Positions 30,555 to 41,701 of a stretch of DNA of 64,000 nt are shown here, piece after piece. Below the pieces are notes generated by a model, which made no database searches, was not told the origin of the DNA, and saw only the letters and a program-made list of their open reading frames with translations. Where the stretch lies: assembly GCF_964340395.1 (NCBI RefSeq), contig NC_135550.1:16136984-16200983 (forward strand), given 5' to 3'. A program made the translations under genes and the position numbers. Source of the DNA: Glandiceps talaboti. Its lineage: Eukaryota; Hemichordata; Enteropneusta; Spengelidae. Numbering within the stretch: position 1 is the stretch's first letter; the number at the start of each line of letters is the position of its first letter.

Positions 30555-31220
30555 TGATTTTTTGAGCAGCTGCTTTTTTTTGAGGAGTTTTCCTCCCAGG
30601 TTTTAAACGCAAAACGAGTTACTTTAATGTTACGTTTATATCCCGGAACGGAGAAAAATTGAAAACAAATAATATAAAATTAAACCTATCACAAGTATTG
30701 CAGCTATGACCAATGTTAATTTTCTAAAGTACAATGGATTTGTATTATACACCAGTTGCAGTGTCAATACATTCGAGTTCTATCATGAGTAGTACTATTA
30801 TGCAGTGAGAAGGAACAAGATTCATTGTGTAAAAAAAATGAAAACAAAATCATACAAGAATTACTTACCGATTGTGAATGCGTTTTGCATGGAAAAGAAA
30901 AAGGCGCCCTGAAAGTCCCAGTGGACATGTTTCTCGCCTGATATTTCCATATGATTACACAAGTTTTCAAACGTTGTGATAATATGGAAACGGTCCTCTT
31001 CCGACAATGAATACTCGTCTGCAAGTTTGTCGTATACATTTGACAATTTTTCCCGGTGTTTTCGTTCTCCAGCACTTTCCACTGTGAAGAAGATGATAGC
31101 TAACATTACTATGAAGATAGCCGTTCCAGTGGACGAGAACACGAAACGGCCGATATTCCTCAATGGCGGAGGGGAGTAGTCACGTCTGAGTGAGCGTGTA
31201 TGACTATTTGTCGACGACAT
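29483..31220 (-). CDS. Two-pore-domain potassium channel unit K2P-A
   Basis: Minus-strand exons 31220-30869 and 30108-29483 encode 325 residues, the usual K2P size. TM1 is about residues 26-47 (FVFSSTGTAIFIVMLAIIFF), followed by a cap region and a first filter split by the intron, reading FTIGLG at 115-120. TM2 is about 132-156, TM3 193-214, the second filter TTVGFGD 232-238, and TM4 258-276, with a short Cys/Gly-rich tail. A TGA lies in frame two codons before the ATG. The frame ends QLM then TAA, but a good donor (AAT|GTAAGC, last exon base 29487) lies inside the final ATG codon. Splicing there is in phase with the K2P-B exon at 28611. Two minus-strand AATAAA words lie near 29141-29136 and 29107-29102, and none between 29482 and about 29150. 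Expected role: plasma-membrane K+ leak. Confidence 0.9.
30484..30553. repeat. (GTT)n microsatellite in the K2P-A intron
   Basis: About 70 bp of GTT trinucleotides between the two K2P-A coding exons. Confidence 0.95.
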
Positions 31221-31440
31221 TAGTCATAAAATGCCAGAACTACTTTTGAATATCCACTACAATTATGCCATGTAAGTTGTACGATGTTAACATACATCCC
31301 AATTGAACATCGCGTCGTTGGCTAAAAGTTACTATTTGTCGACGACATTATTCGTAAAACAACTTTTGAATATCGGACTCCGGCTTTGGTAAGTTGTACA
31401 ATATTGACATACATCACAATTTGAAACGTCATTGGATAAA
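31201..31440 (-). repeat. Tandem duplication covering the K2P-A start codon
   Basis: ACTATTTGTCGACGACATTA occurs at 31203-31222, where its reverse complement contains the K2P-A ATG, and again at 31331-31350. Both are followed by ACTTTTGAATATC and GTAAGTTGTAC-like words. The upstream copy keeps an ATG (31348-31346) that opens a short frame, MSSTNSNF then TAG, matching the first six residues of the channel. Confidence 0.85.
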
Positions 31441-31445
31441 AGTCA

Positions 31446-31459
31446 CTGTGACGTCACAG
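31446..31459. promoter_or_regulatory. CRE-type palindrome upstream of K2P-A
   Basis: CTGTGACGTCACAG is a perfect 14-bp palindrome containing the full cAMP-response element TGACGTCA. It lies 226 bp upstream of the K2P-A ATG, where a promoter is expected. Binding by CREB/ATF proteins is inference from the motif alone. Confidence 0.5.
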
Positions 31460-31460
31460 A

Positions 31461-32613
31461 CCGTCAGAGCGCGGAGGCTCATGGGAAAAAATATTCTGAG
31501 GTTTACGCCCTCTAGCGATAGACTTCACCATATTATACATTGACTGTCTTACGTTCAGATTCTATCATGCCAGGACCTTGTACTAGTAAATGTACTCAAG
31601 TACGTCACACGCATATATGATACCAATGTTACTCAAAATAGACATACACTTCTGTAACTCATGAGTGACTCTGATTTCAAAATATATACAGGTATTTTCT
31701 TATATATTTATATAATTCAGTCCACGGAAGAAGTCAATCGAATCCAGACGAAATATCTGGACAAGGCGACAATTCCTGCTCGTGATAAAATAACCAATAT
31801 ATATATATATATCTTGAAACCAATCTCCTTCGAGATTTTCTCTTGGTTACATTGTAAACCAGTCAGCTAAATAAATGGACACTCCTGATAACATATTTAG
31901 ACTAAGAATAATTGTATTAAGCTTATCTCTTTTATTTTCTCTGTAGAAAAAAAAACCCTGAAATATACAACTTGGGGAACTTGTATACCTAAGTGCACCA
32001 ATGAAATTCATAAAATTAAAAATATTGTTGGGTCTATAGCTATACTGGCAAATCCAGGAAATCCATCTCAAAATGACGTTTGTTGCCTTCTAAAGTTCCA
32101 CTGAGCGGCTCTCGTTCCTTTCAATCAGTACACGTAAGTCAACGGCTGATTCAAGGTGTCAAATTGTGAATTACTCAACCACATACATACATACATACAT
32201 ACATACATACATACATACATACATACATACATACATACATTTTCCCCTCATGGCACTTTTAGACCATTTTGGATTCTAAAATAGCTTCTAGGGTTTTTCC
32301 CGTAATTTTGACCTTTATCAAAATTTCGTACAGTGACCACTGTTATTTTCCTGGCTTCCTGACAGAGTTTTCTTGAACCCAATTCAGTATGGCCCACTGA
32401 TTTCACATTTTAATTTTAAAAGAACAATCTCTAGACCAAATTTATCATAAGAAATGCACGTTATTGTTCGGATATACAAACACTTTCTATACATGAAATC
32501 AAACATATATACAAATTTACATAATGCGTAATTCCAACCAGCGAGTTCAACGATTGAAAATGTTCACAAATTGACAGTGACAGTATTTCAGGTTGTAATG
32601 ACATGATATTCGA
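31461..32613. other. Intergenic region between K2P-A and homeobox gene A
   Basis: No coding sequence recognised. It contains a (CATA)n microsatellite at 32180-32240 and AT-rich sequence. Confidence 0.6.
32180..32240. repeat. (CATA)n microsatellite
   Basis: About fifteen CATA tetranucleotides. Confidence 0.96.
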
Positions 32614-34766
32614 TTAAATCGTATGAAAAAGTTCGGTTGTTGGTGAGAAAAGTGAAGTGGATTGCTTGTCTGAGCTGAAGGGTTCATTATTGTTGTAGAG
32701 GATATAGGCTGCGAACTGAGCTGTGTAGTAACTTGTACCGCAGCTCGGTACGTTGTTCACATTGTCATCAAAATGTACTGGGTGCGAAGTTGCAGTAAGC
32801 GTGTCCCTCTCTCTGTCATTCATTGTGTATTCATTGCACTGATGATGGTTTGCTGCTGAACTTATCGACGGAAGCGATGGTGAATTTGGTGACGGGGGCG
32901 ACCATGAACTTGGCGATGGAAACGTGGATGGACTCGGCGAAGTATGTAACGGTGAATTTAGCGATGGAATGATTATCGATGAACATAACGGTGAAACTGG
33001 CGACGGAAGCGGTGAAACTGGCGGTGGAAGTAACGGTTGCGAAAGAGATGACGACGACGACGAAAATCTACAGGGGTTACCCGGAAATTCAAACACCGAT
33101 GAAGGTGTGTGTGTTGTTATGTTTGAAGACGCCTCACCAGGTAACGTATTCTGGTCACCTGGTATACTATGGGAGGATATTACACGTGATGCAGTACATG
33201 TGTTTTCGGAACGGTTTGGCTTGGGTAGAATTGATGGCAGGGTTGATGTAACGTTAGTTGTGACGGGTTTCGTGTGTTCCTCGATCGTGTTGCTTGCAGG
33301 GGTACTCTTCTTACTTTCTAGTGCCTTCTTTCGTTCACGTGTACGGCGATTCTGGAACCAAACCTAAAAAAAAGTAGACAAAACCACAAATTGGTATTTC
33401 TTGTAAACATTCCAATCAACTAAACACATTGAAAAATTAACGGAAACCCAGTACGCGTATATCACATTAAAAGATTTCAATAAATACAGGACCTGTTATC
33501 ATCAGCAAAACCATGATTAGATGTAATATATGAACAACAAGAGACAACATACCATTACTGTGTGTTCTGAAAGTTCGGCAAAATCGGCTATCTCTTTACG
33601 AAGTAATGGATCTAGGTAGTTTGTACGTTTGGTGAAGACTTCTTCTAGAATGTGTAACTGTGCTACATTGAAAGTGGTTCGCTGACGTTGAGGGCGAGCT
33701 GGGATACATGATCGAGTGAAACGTACTTTGTCTTCTTTCCTGTAAGAGTCTATAGCGGGGAAAGTAGAATTGTATAGGTTAATGACGACGTATCAAATGA
33801 TGTACGTAGCAGCTTGATACATTAAAAAAAACACTGCTTTAAGGACGGAGAGAAAGAAATAATGTTCTGCTCCCCATGTTTGCTGAATGTCGACCACTCA
33901 TTGGTTCGTATCATGGATCTATATTTTATTGATAATTTATCCATGGTTGCATTAATCAATAGGGAGATAATTGCGGAAGAAAATCAACATATGAGTTTCC
34001 AAGAGCCACGTGATTTCCACATAGATAGAGAGGTTTAGCACGTATGTACGTGTGTTCTGTGCGCATACCGTTCATAGTCACGTGATTCGAAGGCAACCCA
34101 CGCGTTCTGTACAGACGTTGCTATGCGTAAAGCTATGTTAAACTTATCAACATGTCAGCTGTAAATTAAATACAGAAGCTGTTAATGTTATCATTGAAGG
34201 CGTGATTTTTTTTTCGCGAAATTTGGTTAGACGAGCGAAAATGAAGTTGAGCAATCGCGTTTCGGCACCACTTTCTCTGTACACTGGACGTCCGTTTCCC
34301 CTTAGCCATGGATGTATTAGTGAGATCCGTGTAACTTCGTTACCAGTTAACACACTAACCTAACCCTAACCGAAACCGAAACGTCCAGGGTACCGATAAA
34401 GTGGTGCCGAAATGACTGGGACCGAAATGGTCAGGTGCCTTAATGACCAGTTACCGACCCTGATAAAAACACAACTTACGAGTACTCTCTCGTACGCGCA
34501 CGCGGTCAAATTTGTATCTAACCCTTTCTATTCATTCGGTAATTGACTTATATCTTTATCTTTTACTTTTACTTAACGAAATTGCGACAGGAAACTCAAT
34601 TGGCAAAGCTACTAGTATTCAAAAAAGTCACAGTACACAACTCAATCAATCATATTATGAAGTGACCACATGATGTTTACGCCTTACCTGTTTTCGAGTT
34701 ACAAGTTGTAATCGATGAGATTGAATTGTTTCCACGCCACTGATCAGAAGCAGGTGACTTGTCCAT
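32614..34766 (-). CDS. Divergent PRD-like homeobox protein A
   Basis: Three exons on the minus strand: 34766-34688, 33749-33553 and 33363-32614, giving 341 residues. The start (MDKSPASDQWRG) has an in-frame TAG five codons upstream. The homeodomain, about residues 43-103, starts RQRTTFNVAQLHILEEVF and ends VWFQNRRTRERKK. Gln50 and Asn51 are normal, but the stretch between helix 1 and the recognition helix is one residue longer than the 60-residue standard. A phase-0 intron falls just before VWFQNRR (position 46/47), as in many PRD-class genes. After it come a FEFPGNPCRF motif and a Ser/Pro-rich tail. This is a nuclear sequence-specific transcription factor by homology. The family could not be named; no paired domain is visible. 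The neighbouring gene at 38983-40394 is a paralogue on the same strand. Confidence 0.9.
34258..34412. mobile_element. Small foldback element
   Basis: CGTTTCGGCACCACTTT (34258 on) is inverted as AAAGTGGTGCCGAAATG (ending about 34412), and CACTGGACGT pairs with ACGTCCAGGG. The arms are about 34 bp, and the element lies in the first intron-proximal region of homeobox gene A, between its first and second exons. Confidence 0.6.
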
Positions 34767-35121
34767 CTTATAATTATACTACTTGACGATGTTGTAGGTT
34801 GATGATGAGACTTGTTTGATGACCAAAGCAATAGCAAATAGTAGAGTTTACGGAAGACGACAGAAACACTTTTCTGTTTGACTACAACGCAACTTACAGT
34901 GCATGTGATAGCAGAGCCAGGTTTCCGTCCTATTTATTTGGTACCCACACTTTCAAGTTTGCCGCCTTGTTTCTGATAGGAGCGGTTCTGTAAATAGTAC
35001 CCCTTTTGAAACCCGGTTGGTCAGTACTAAATGTGTGACACGCGCTACGTACTCTAAAGAACAATAATAGCGAAGGTGCATTCGGTCCTTCATCACAAAA
35101 CAAAAGGAGGTGATAATTGTA

Positions 35122-35131
35122 TGATTGACAG
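35122..35131 (+). promoter_or_regulatory. PBX-PREP/MEIS composite motif
   Basis: Exact TGATTGACAG decamer about 360 bp upstream of the homeobox gene A start. The motif is the well-known PBX-PREP/MEIS consensus; function here is inference. Confidence 0.35.
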
Positions 35132-36559
35132 GTGTGTCGAGACGTTACTGACTATAGGAAGTAACTTCGCCCTGGCTGAAGAGATCATCCTGTCGGTCTT
35201 ACAACATTAAAGTGAGAAACTGTTGTAGACTTAATTAATTATTATGTACGTGTGAAACGTGTAGTTAATTGGTATTGAACTTGATCGCATCGAGAAGACA
35301 AGGTATCGCAATGCCGAGTACTTGTTCATGTTCAAGTTCAAAAACAAACATCAGGAAAATGGCAAATCGTGGACCCTTCTCCCGGTAACAGTATACTGTA
35401 TTCCATTTGAAGAGAAAGGAAACAAAACGTTTAAAAAACGTTACTTAAATGAAGGACCAAATCATATATCCATATCTGCAGCAAGGTCGTATAAACACTG
35501 TCTGAAGGTAATAAGCACTCAGGAGTCATGACGTTTCAATCCTCGTCTAGTCCACACGTATATATACCAAGTCCGAAGGCAATAATGGACCATTGTTAGA
35601 ACAAAGAAGGTGAAACCGAGTTTAAATTTCTTGGTAATCGCGCAAAATGTTTCAAAAAGTTTGTGATTTGAAATTATCAAACTACAGAACCCAAAGTTCA
35701 TAAAAACATAAGCTTATTCATTTCCTCGATTGGTGTTTCCCTTCAACTCGTGTGGTACGAAAGTTTACCATGACAAAAAACGTAATGGCCATTCTGTTGT
35801 GACGGAAGGGAAAGTGGTTTCTACACACATTGGCTTTTTGTGCAAATTGTCATGAACATGTATACTTATAGCTGACATTTTTTTCTCGGAACTGTAGCCA
35901 ACATTTTCAATCCTATTTATTGCCCTAGATGATCTTAGAGTAAGCATATACAGCATCTAACTTCACTGATTCACAGACGAGTACGGGCGCGACGTCGGGG
36001 AGGAGGTGAACGATATGGTCTAAACTTTTCACTTGTCACTAATATAAAGCATACTCACGTGATAGCCAAATATGCGTATGCACATAACGCATAAATAAAT
36101 ACAGTACAATGATATGAATACTTTAATCTGTAAGGTTTATGAGTTAGTGACACACATGAAAACGTCTTCGTGTTCATTAGATATGTTTGTACATATTACA
36201 AGTGTACCTGTAGTGTTGGGTGGGATGGCAATGAACTAGGTAGATTCTGTAAACTTGGCTCCATCATAGAGAATGTGCCTCCCCCACCCACCCACTGTCT
36301 ATGATTCCATATACGATATCTTTCTTGTCTACCTCAAAATGAACACATTGCGCTTTTAGACCACAGTTTCTATAGAGATAACAACTGACCTAGGGTAAAA
36401 TTTTGGGGGCAATATCGGTATCCAGCATGCTGGTTACTTTTAGGTGACATCGGCGCCGAGTATTCACAGAGATATCCTCAACGGTGTATACCATCGACAC
36501 GTTGTACATATACATGTAAAACGGTCGGTTGCAGTCAACTTGATCAAAGGAAAGGTGGT

Positions 36560-37870
36560 CTACCGCTAGAAGTGAACATCAGGAAATCGCAGCAACTAAG
36601 GAGACAAAGTGACAATAGAGGCAGCTTCAGAAGTTCTTCACTCCAACAAATCAAAGTGGCCGGTCCGTTTTGACACACATCACTCTCCCATGACAAGTGT
36701 CGACCGCTCAGATAGAGTGATTGACACCTTACAACTGGCGGTAACGGAATGATAAAAGAAATGACTGCGTAATGTACGGGAATGTTCCATCTATTTGTGT
36801 ACAAATAAAAGGAAAACTTATCACCTATATTGGACATAAGTCGGCAATGAGGCTATTAACTCGAAAGAAAATGTGTGATCAATCTAAAGAAGTGTAATAA
36901 AGAATAAAAAGGGTCGACATGTCTTAATTAAGCAGAAAAACAATAACTGGTATCTTCTTTGAAGTTTTACGGATATACCCATCAACCTTAACAAACAATA
37001 CAGAGGGACAATTAGCACCTTGTATGATTGACAGGCAGAACGGCACTTTTCTGGTGAAAGGAAGTGGGTTGCCCTGTCTGAAGAAATCAGCAGACTAAAT
37101 AGGTCCAACTAAGCTCAGATCACCAATGTGTTGAGAACAGAAAGGATCAACATAGTTTAATTGGGAATGGACTGTGTTCAAAATGTAGTGTTTTCGCAAA
37201 GTGTTGGAGCTATATGGAACATGATACCACATATAAGTCTTGATACTTGTCTGTGATGATACCTTATAATTCCATAAACGTGATTCTAAAGACCCAGAAA
37301 TATGATAGTTTTATTTTAATGTTCATATTTTACCGACAAGAAATGATATATTTACTCAAGGATATAGTCACCTGCAATATAATTTCATCGTTTATATCAT
37401 TTGTTGAGCGACATCGCAGCCAGTGGTGACACGCGACAGTAAACTAGTCTATCTCCCCGTTGTATACGTCCACAAACAGAAAGAAGTTTCTGTCTGAGAA
37501 GTTTTACATTCGTTCTGTACTATTTCTTTATGTTTGACAGTGGTCGGTAGATCAACGATTGTTGGCAAAAACCAAGAGACGACAGCGCGCCCATTAGGAT
37601 TACACTCAAAGAAACACACAGAGACAATTGAACAACGAAAGTTGTAATGTAGTAAAATGTGTAGAACGATACAGTTGGTGAATCATAAATCCAAGTGTGA
37701 CATTTAGGGTACGTACGTTTTTGACACGTAGTTTTTGTCGACTGCTCAGATAGAGTGATCGACGCCTTACAGCTGGCGGTAACAATAGTAAACAAAAGGA
37801 AGACTTGCCACCTATCGGATATAAGTCGGCAATGTGGCTAACTAAAAGAAGAAAGAAGTATGACCCTCCT
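36560..37870. repeat. Pair of diverged non-coding duplicates between the homeobox genes
   Basis: The segment at about 36560-36870 resembles that at about 37530-37870. Shared words include GACCGCTCAGATAGAGTGAT/GACTGCTCAGATAGAGTGAT, CTGGCGGTAAC, GACATAAGTCGGCAATG/GATATAAGTCGGCAATG and AAAGGAA. No coding sequence is apparent. Confidence 0.65.
37025..37034 (+). promoter_or_regulatory. Second PBX-PREP/MEIS composite motif
   Basis: The same exact decamer, again preceded by TTGTA and followed by diverged similarity (AAGGAAGT, CCTGTCTGAAGA), which suggests that the two sites belong to duplicated segments. Confidence 0.35.
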
Positions 37871-37946
37871 AAATCCATTTATGTCTTTGCGCCTCGATGA
37901 CCAATTTGATTGAACATCAATGTAGCTTGAATGACCCCAAACTTTG

Positions 37947-38032
37947 CTACAACTGCCGCCACCAGACCATTCACTACTTTCCCTGTTTGTAACAGGTTCC
38001 GTTCGTCAATGGTCTGATGTCGGCAGTTGTAG
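37947..38032. mobile_element. 86-bp foldback element
   Basis: Begins CTACAACTGCCG and ends CGGCAGTTGTAG, with the arms continuing as CCAGACCATT/AATGGTCTG. Its interior (GTAACAGGTTCCGTTCGTC) matches the arm of the 348-bp foldback at 52161-52508, so they are one family. Confidence 0.75.
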
Positions 38033-38659
38033 TTCCTTTTTAAGCATTACGGCATTGGGTTGCTTGTTCCTCATTTTATTACGGAGAGGCGTCAAACTAT
38101 CGTGTTCCCTGGGTGTTCGATGGATAAAGAACAAAATGTCACGTTGGAAAAGTTGATTGAAACTGTTTTTACCAGTTCCGTGTTACTACAATGTATCAGA
38201 GCTGTAATGTATCACTATTGCTAATTGGCGTAAACTCTGTAGATTGTGGTATACCAACGTACATAATTTCACACCTTCACTGCTGTAAGGGAAAATACAT
38301 TTGTGTCAAAAAGGGGTCCCATGTAAGACTTTCCTCTCCACGATATCAGCAATACCACTATAACAGTTGTTACTCATATTTAAAAGAGCATTGCAGACGG
38401 ACTGGGACTCTACACAACCACCGATTATCGTCAGTTCTCACATTTTGTTGGGTCTTAGCGGGGTATAATGATTCTTTTACGAGAATCTAAAATATAAAGT
38501 TGATATCAATTATGAACACCATCTGTTACATCTTAAACAGTGATAGGGAACTACCAAAACATTAATCACCGTTTCATCCATTATGTACCACACTCTTCCT
38601 TGCGTTACGGCGTGGTTTTCTGTATTGTCATTGACATTATACATACTCCACCCATGTCA

Positions 38660-38665
38660 AACAAG

Positions 38666-38702
<37 letters not shown>

Positions 38703-38720
38703 TACATACACACACACATC
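38660..38720. repeat. (CA)n microsatellite
   Basis: CA dinucleotides interrupted by CATA, about 50 bp, downstream of homeobox gene B. Confidence 0.93.
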
Positions 38721-38982
38721 ATGCTAACAAGACAGTCTTAAAGTAAGTAGCTTGGACTATATATAATAAACCTACTTTTATTAATTTGGAAGAAAGACAC
38801 ATTCTATGAAATAAAAGAGATTTGTTTTCAATTTCAAGGAAAATCCTTTCTGAATTACACTGCACTGATAGAATTTAAAAAGCATATTCGTCAACAACAT
38901 TTTTTTAACTTTATGTAATATGTAAAATGTAAATATCTAATTACAAGTGGACAACTCTAGTGTTCTAAACACCCTCATGCTA

Positions 38983-40394
38983 TCATTGGCGACGATGAAC
39001 ACCGATTGTGATCCGCTGTGAGTCCTGGGTGAAACCATTGCCGGTAGATACTGGACAAATCTGAAAATGTCCGTAATACTTGGAAGGGTTGTGAATGTAC
39101 GGTGTTTCAGTAGATCTGTGTTTTGACGCCGTTGGAACCACTTCCATATATCGCGACGAAGAAAACGAGGGTTCGAGGGTTGGTGGCGAAGATGAGCTGT
39201 CGACGTGTTCGTTGGTAAAAAGTTCTGGTGAGAGGTCAAATGGCTGTAGCGTAGGAGGTGATGGTGAGTTCTGTGAAGCGAATCTGCATGGGTTGCCAGG
39301 AAACCGGAAGGATGATGGTGATGATGTTCTACGGTAGCTTGAATCTGGAAAACTCCGCTGATTGACTGGTCGCGGGACTGACGAAACGTTGTTGAGTTGT
39401 TCTTGTTGACGTCCCCCTTGACATCGACGACAGCGACGATGCTTGAACCATGTCTATAAAAAAGAAAGAGAAATATGATGATTGCGTTTCACTGAAGCCC
39501 TTGAATCGAATAACATAATTAACGTAACTAATAGGTAAACCAATTAATGGACTGTACCATCCAAAATTTCGAGAATTTCTAACCACTATACATGTGGACA
39601 CCACGGGTAAAGAGATTGTTAGCTAGGGTGTAATTCGACATCCCTTACTCTCAGGTTAGAAAAAAATTTCATTCTGTATTGTCCACTTCCCTCAAACCCG
39701 TCAGAAATATTTAAATTTTGGTCATAAAACTTTATTTAAGTTTAGTCATAAAACTTTAATTGTTGTCCCTGAATCAAATACGATATCTTACCGAAATAGT
39801 ATAACTTGGAAGACCAATAATACAGGAAAGCCTTCTCAGAAGTCGACGACTCGGACGTGTTATATGTCGAGTAAATACTTCATCCAACACACGTGTCTGG
39901 AGACCGTCTAAAGATGTTGGATAAGTGCAATGATTGTGTTGCGATGACTTCTTTTCAGGATCGGCCGGCGCTTCTTCCGTACTACTATTACTATGACTAT
40001 TACTTTGAGAGTCTACAGCGTGTGCTTGGTGGTGCTGTTCTGGAGACCGTGTACATGGCAGTTCAGTCGGGGATACAGACTGTCGATTGGTGCTACGACT
40101 GAACAACTCTGGTACCATACTGGCTAACGGACAGTTTTCAAACCGTTCAGGGTTGAAGTAAACTTCCAAGGCACTTATCATATTGTAACTGGTCGCCATC
40201 GTTACGATCTGCAAGACCTCAGAATCGAAAGTGATCCTTCTTCGACCCGTACTCCCCCTTTTAAAACATTCGTCTTTTAAAATGTTTTCATCAAGTTTTG
40301 TACTTAACATGTCATTAAGCTTTGGCGGAAAAGAGAAATCGTTGGAATAGTTTTGATCTTGGCGACAGTATTTACAAGTGATGAAGAGCGGCAT
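38983..40394 (-). CDS. Highly divergent homeobox protein B with His at the Asn51 position
   Basis: Two exons, 40394-39792 and 39453-38983, encode 357 residues. TAA lies in frame two codons before the ATG (MPLFITCKYCRQDQ). The homeodomain straddles the intron: LQTRVLDEVFTRH, LLRRLSCIIGLPSYTIS, then TWFKHRRCRRC. The intron is phase 0, at the same place as in homeobox gene A, and the helix spacing carries the same extra residue. Position 50 is Lys and position 51 is His instead of the near-invariant Asn; Arg5 and Phe8 are also replaced (by Pro and Leu in this alignment). After the homeodomain comes FRFPGNPCRF, shared with gene A. The frame is long and intact, so this is not an obvious pseudogene. 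DNA binding is likely altered or lost, though this is inference. Confidence 0.8.
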
Positions 40395-41571
40395 GGGTTA
40401 ATGTTATAGGTGTGAATTAGGTAGTCTGTGTACATGTGTCAACGACAATGAGTCCTTTAAGGTGGGGGCGATGTAATGGAATCGGTCTTTACAGTCACCC
40501 GCCCATTGTTATATGCGAACATGGTTGCTAATCACATGAATTGAGAAATGATTGACGAATGGTCAACATTCTCTGGAGGGGTTGCCTCTGTGATTATGTG
40601 CAAGTGAAATCACACTGAGAAAAACCATTGTGACATTGTACATATGCAAACAAAAGTGCAAAGCATGATCCCTCTCACACATATCAGAGAATTGTGTACA
40701 AAAGAATGTGACTCTTCAATTGCCTTGGAAATTTGAAGGTGGGTGTAATATGCTCCAAACACAGCGGGATAACCATTTACTACATGAACTGGTTTAACTT
40801 GCTAGTATTATATACAAACGAACAAATTAAACTCAAAGTTGCACTAGCTGCAACTGGACTATTATTTTTTTTGCTGAGACCACACAGATATGATTAAAGC
40901 AACAATTACAATTGTTTTACTAGACTGTCAACAGTCGTCTTGACTTTTTTTGTAATTTATTTGTAACACTATTGTTGCCGCTGAAATTAATATAGTTAAA
41001 CATGGTGTGCGCAGGACATTGCATGAAGTGAAGACGTTTATTTAACGTCTATTAAACTCAGATGCCGAGTTAACCACTAGGGGGCGTTTGAGGAGATAGT
41101 AAAGACGCTAGATTATATTTTATGTGTTTGAATCCTCAGTGAGTAGCGCGCGTTCTGTATGTGCATTTAATTGTGCATGCTGACTATTAGATTGTATGTT
41201 ATAGGTTATGTATTTGCACACAACTAGTATTTAAATACAGACTATGGTTTACCACAAGTCAACCTTTTCAGATACAAAAATAGCCGGTAATGATAATCTG
41301 CGATTAGATGATAAATGATGACAAACATGTACACTGCTATTGGGCATGATCGTTAATGTACGTATGCTATACAGGTCAAGGAGAGTATTTTGCACCGGGT
41401 TAATCATAGCATGTTGTCTTGTACGTTTGAAATTATTTGGTGAAATATGAAATATAACTATGCTTTTTGTACTTTACTTACCCCCTCCCCATTCATTACA
41501 GCTGCTGAATATTCAAACTGACAAAGTATGACCACTCCTCAATGTCTTACTAAGTATTGTATTACTCATAT

Positions 41572-41582
41572 TATATATATAT

Positions 41583-41663
<81 letters not shown>

Positions 41664-41701
41664 ATGTGTGTGTGTGTGTGTACGTGTGTGTGTGTGTGTG
41701 A
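41572..41701. repeat. (AT)n(GT)n(GC)n compound microsatellite
   Basis: AT, then GT, a CG run and GT again; alternating purine-pyrimidine throughout. Confidence 0.95.

Noticed and set aside
32924-33367. 147-residue plus-strand frame with DDDDE run
   Set aside because: It is the antisense shadow of homeobox gene A's last exon, whose frame carries the homeodomain.
34655-34837. Minus-strand start MLLLWSSNKSHH for homeobox gene A
   Set aside because: This frame would not join the homeodomain exon in phase; the MDKSPASD frame does, and has an upstream stop.
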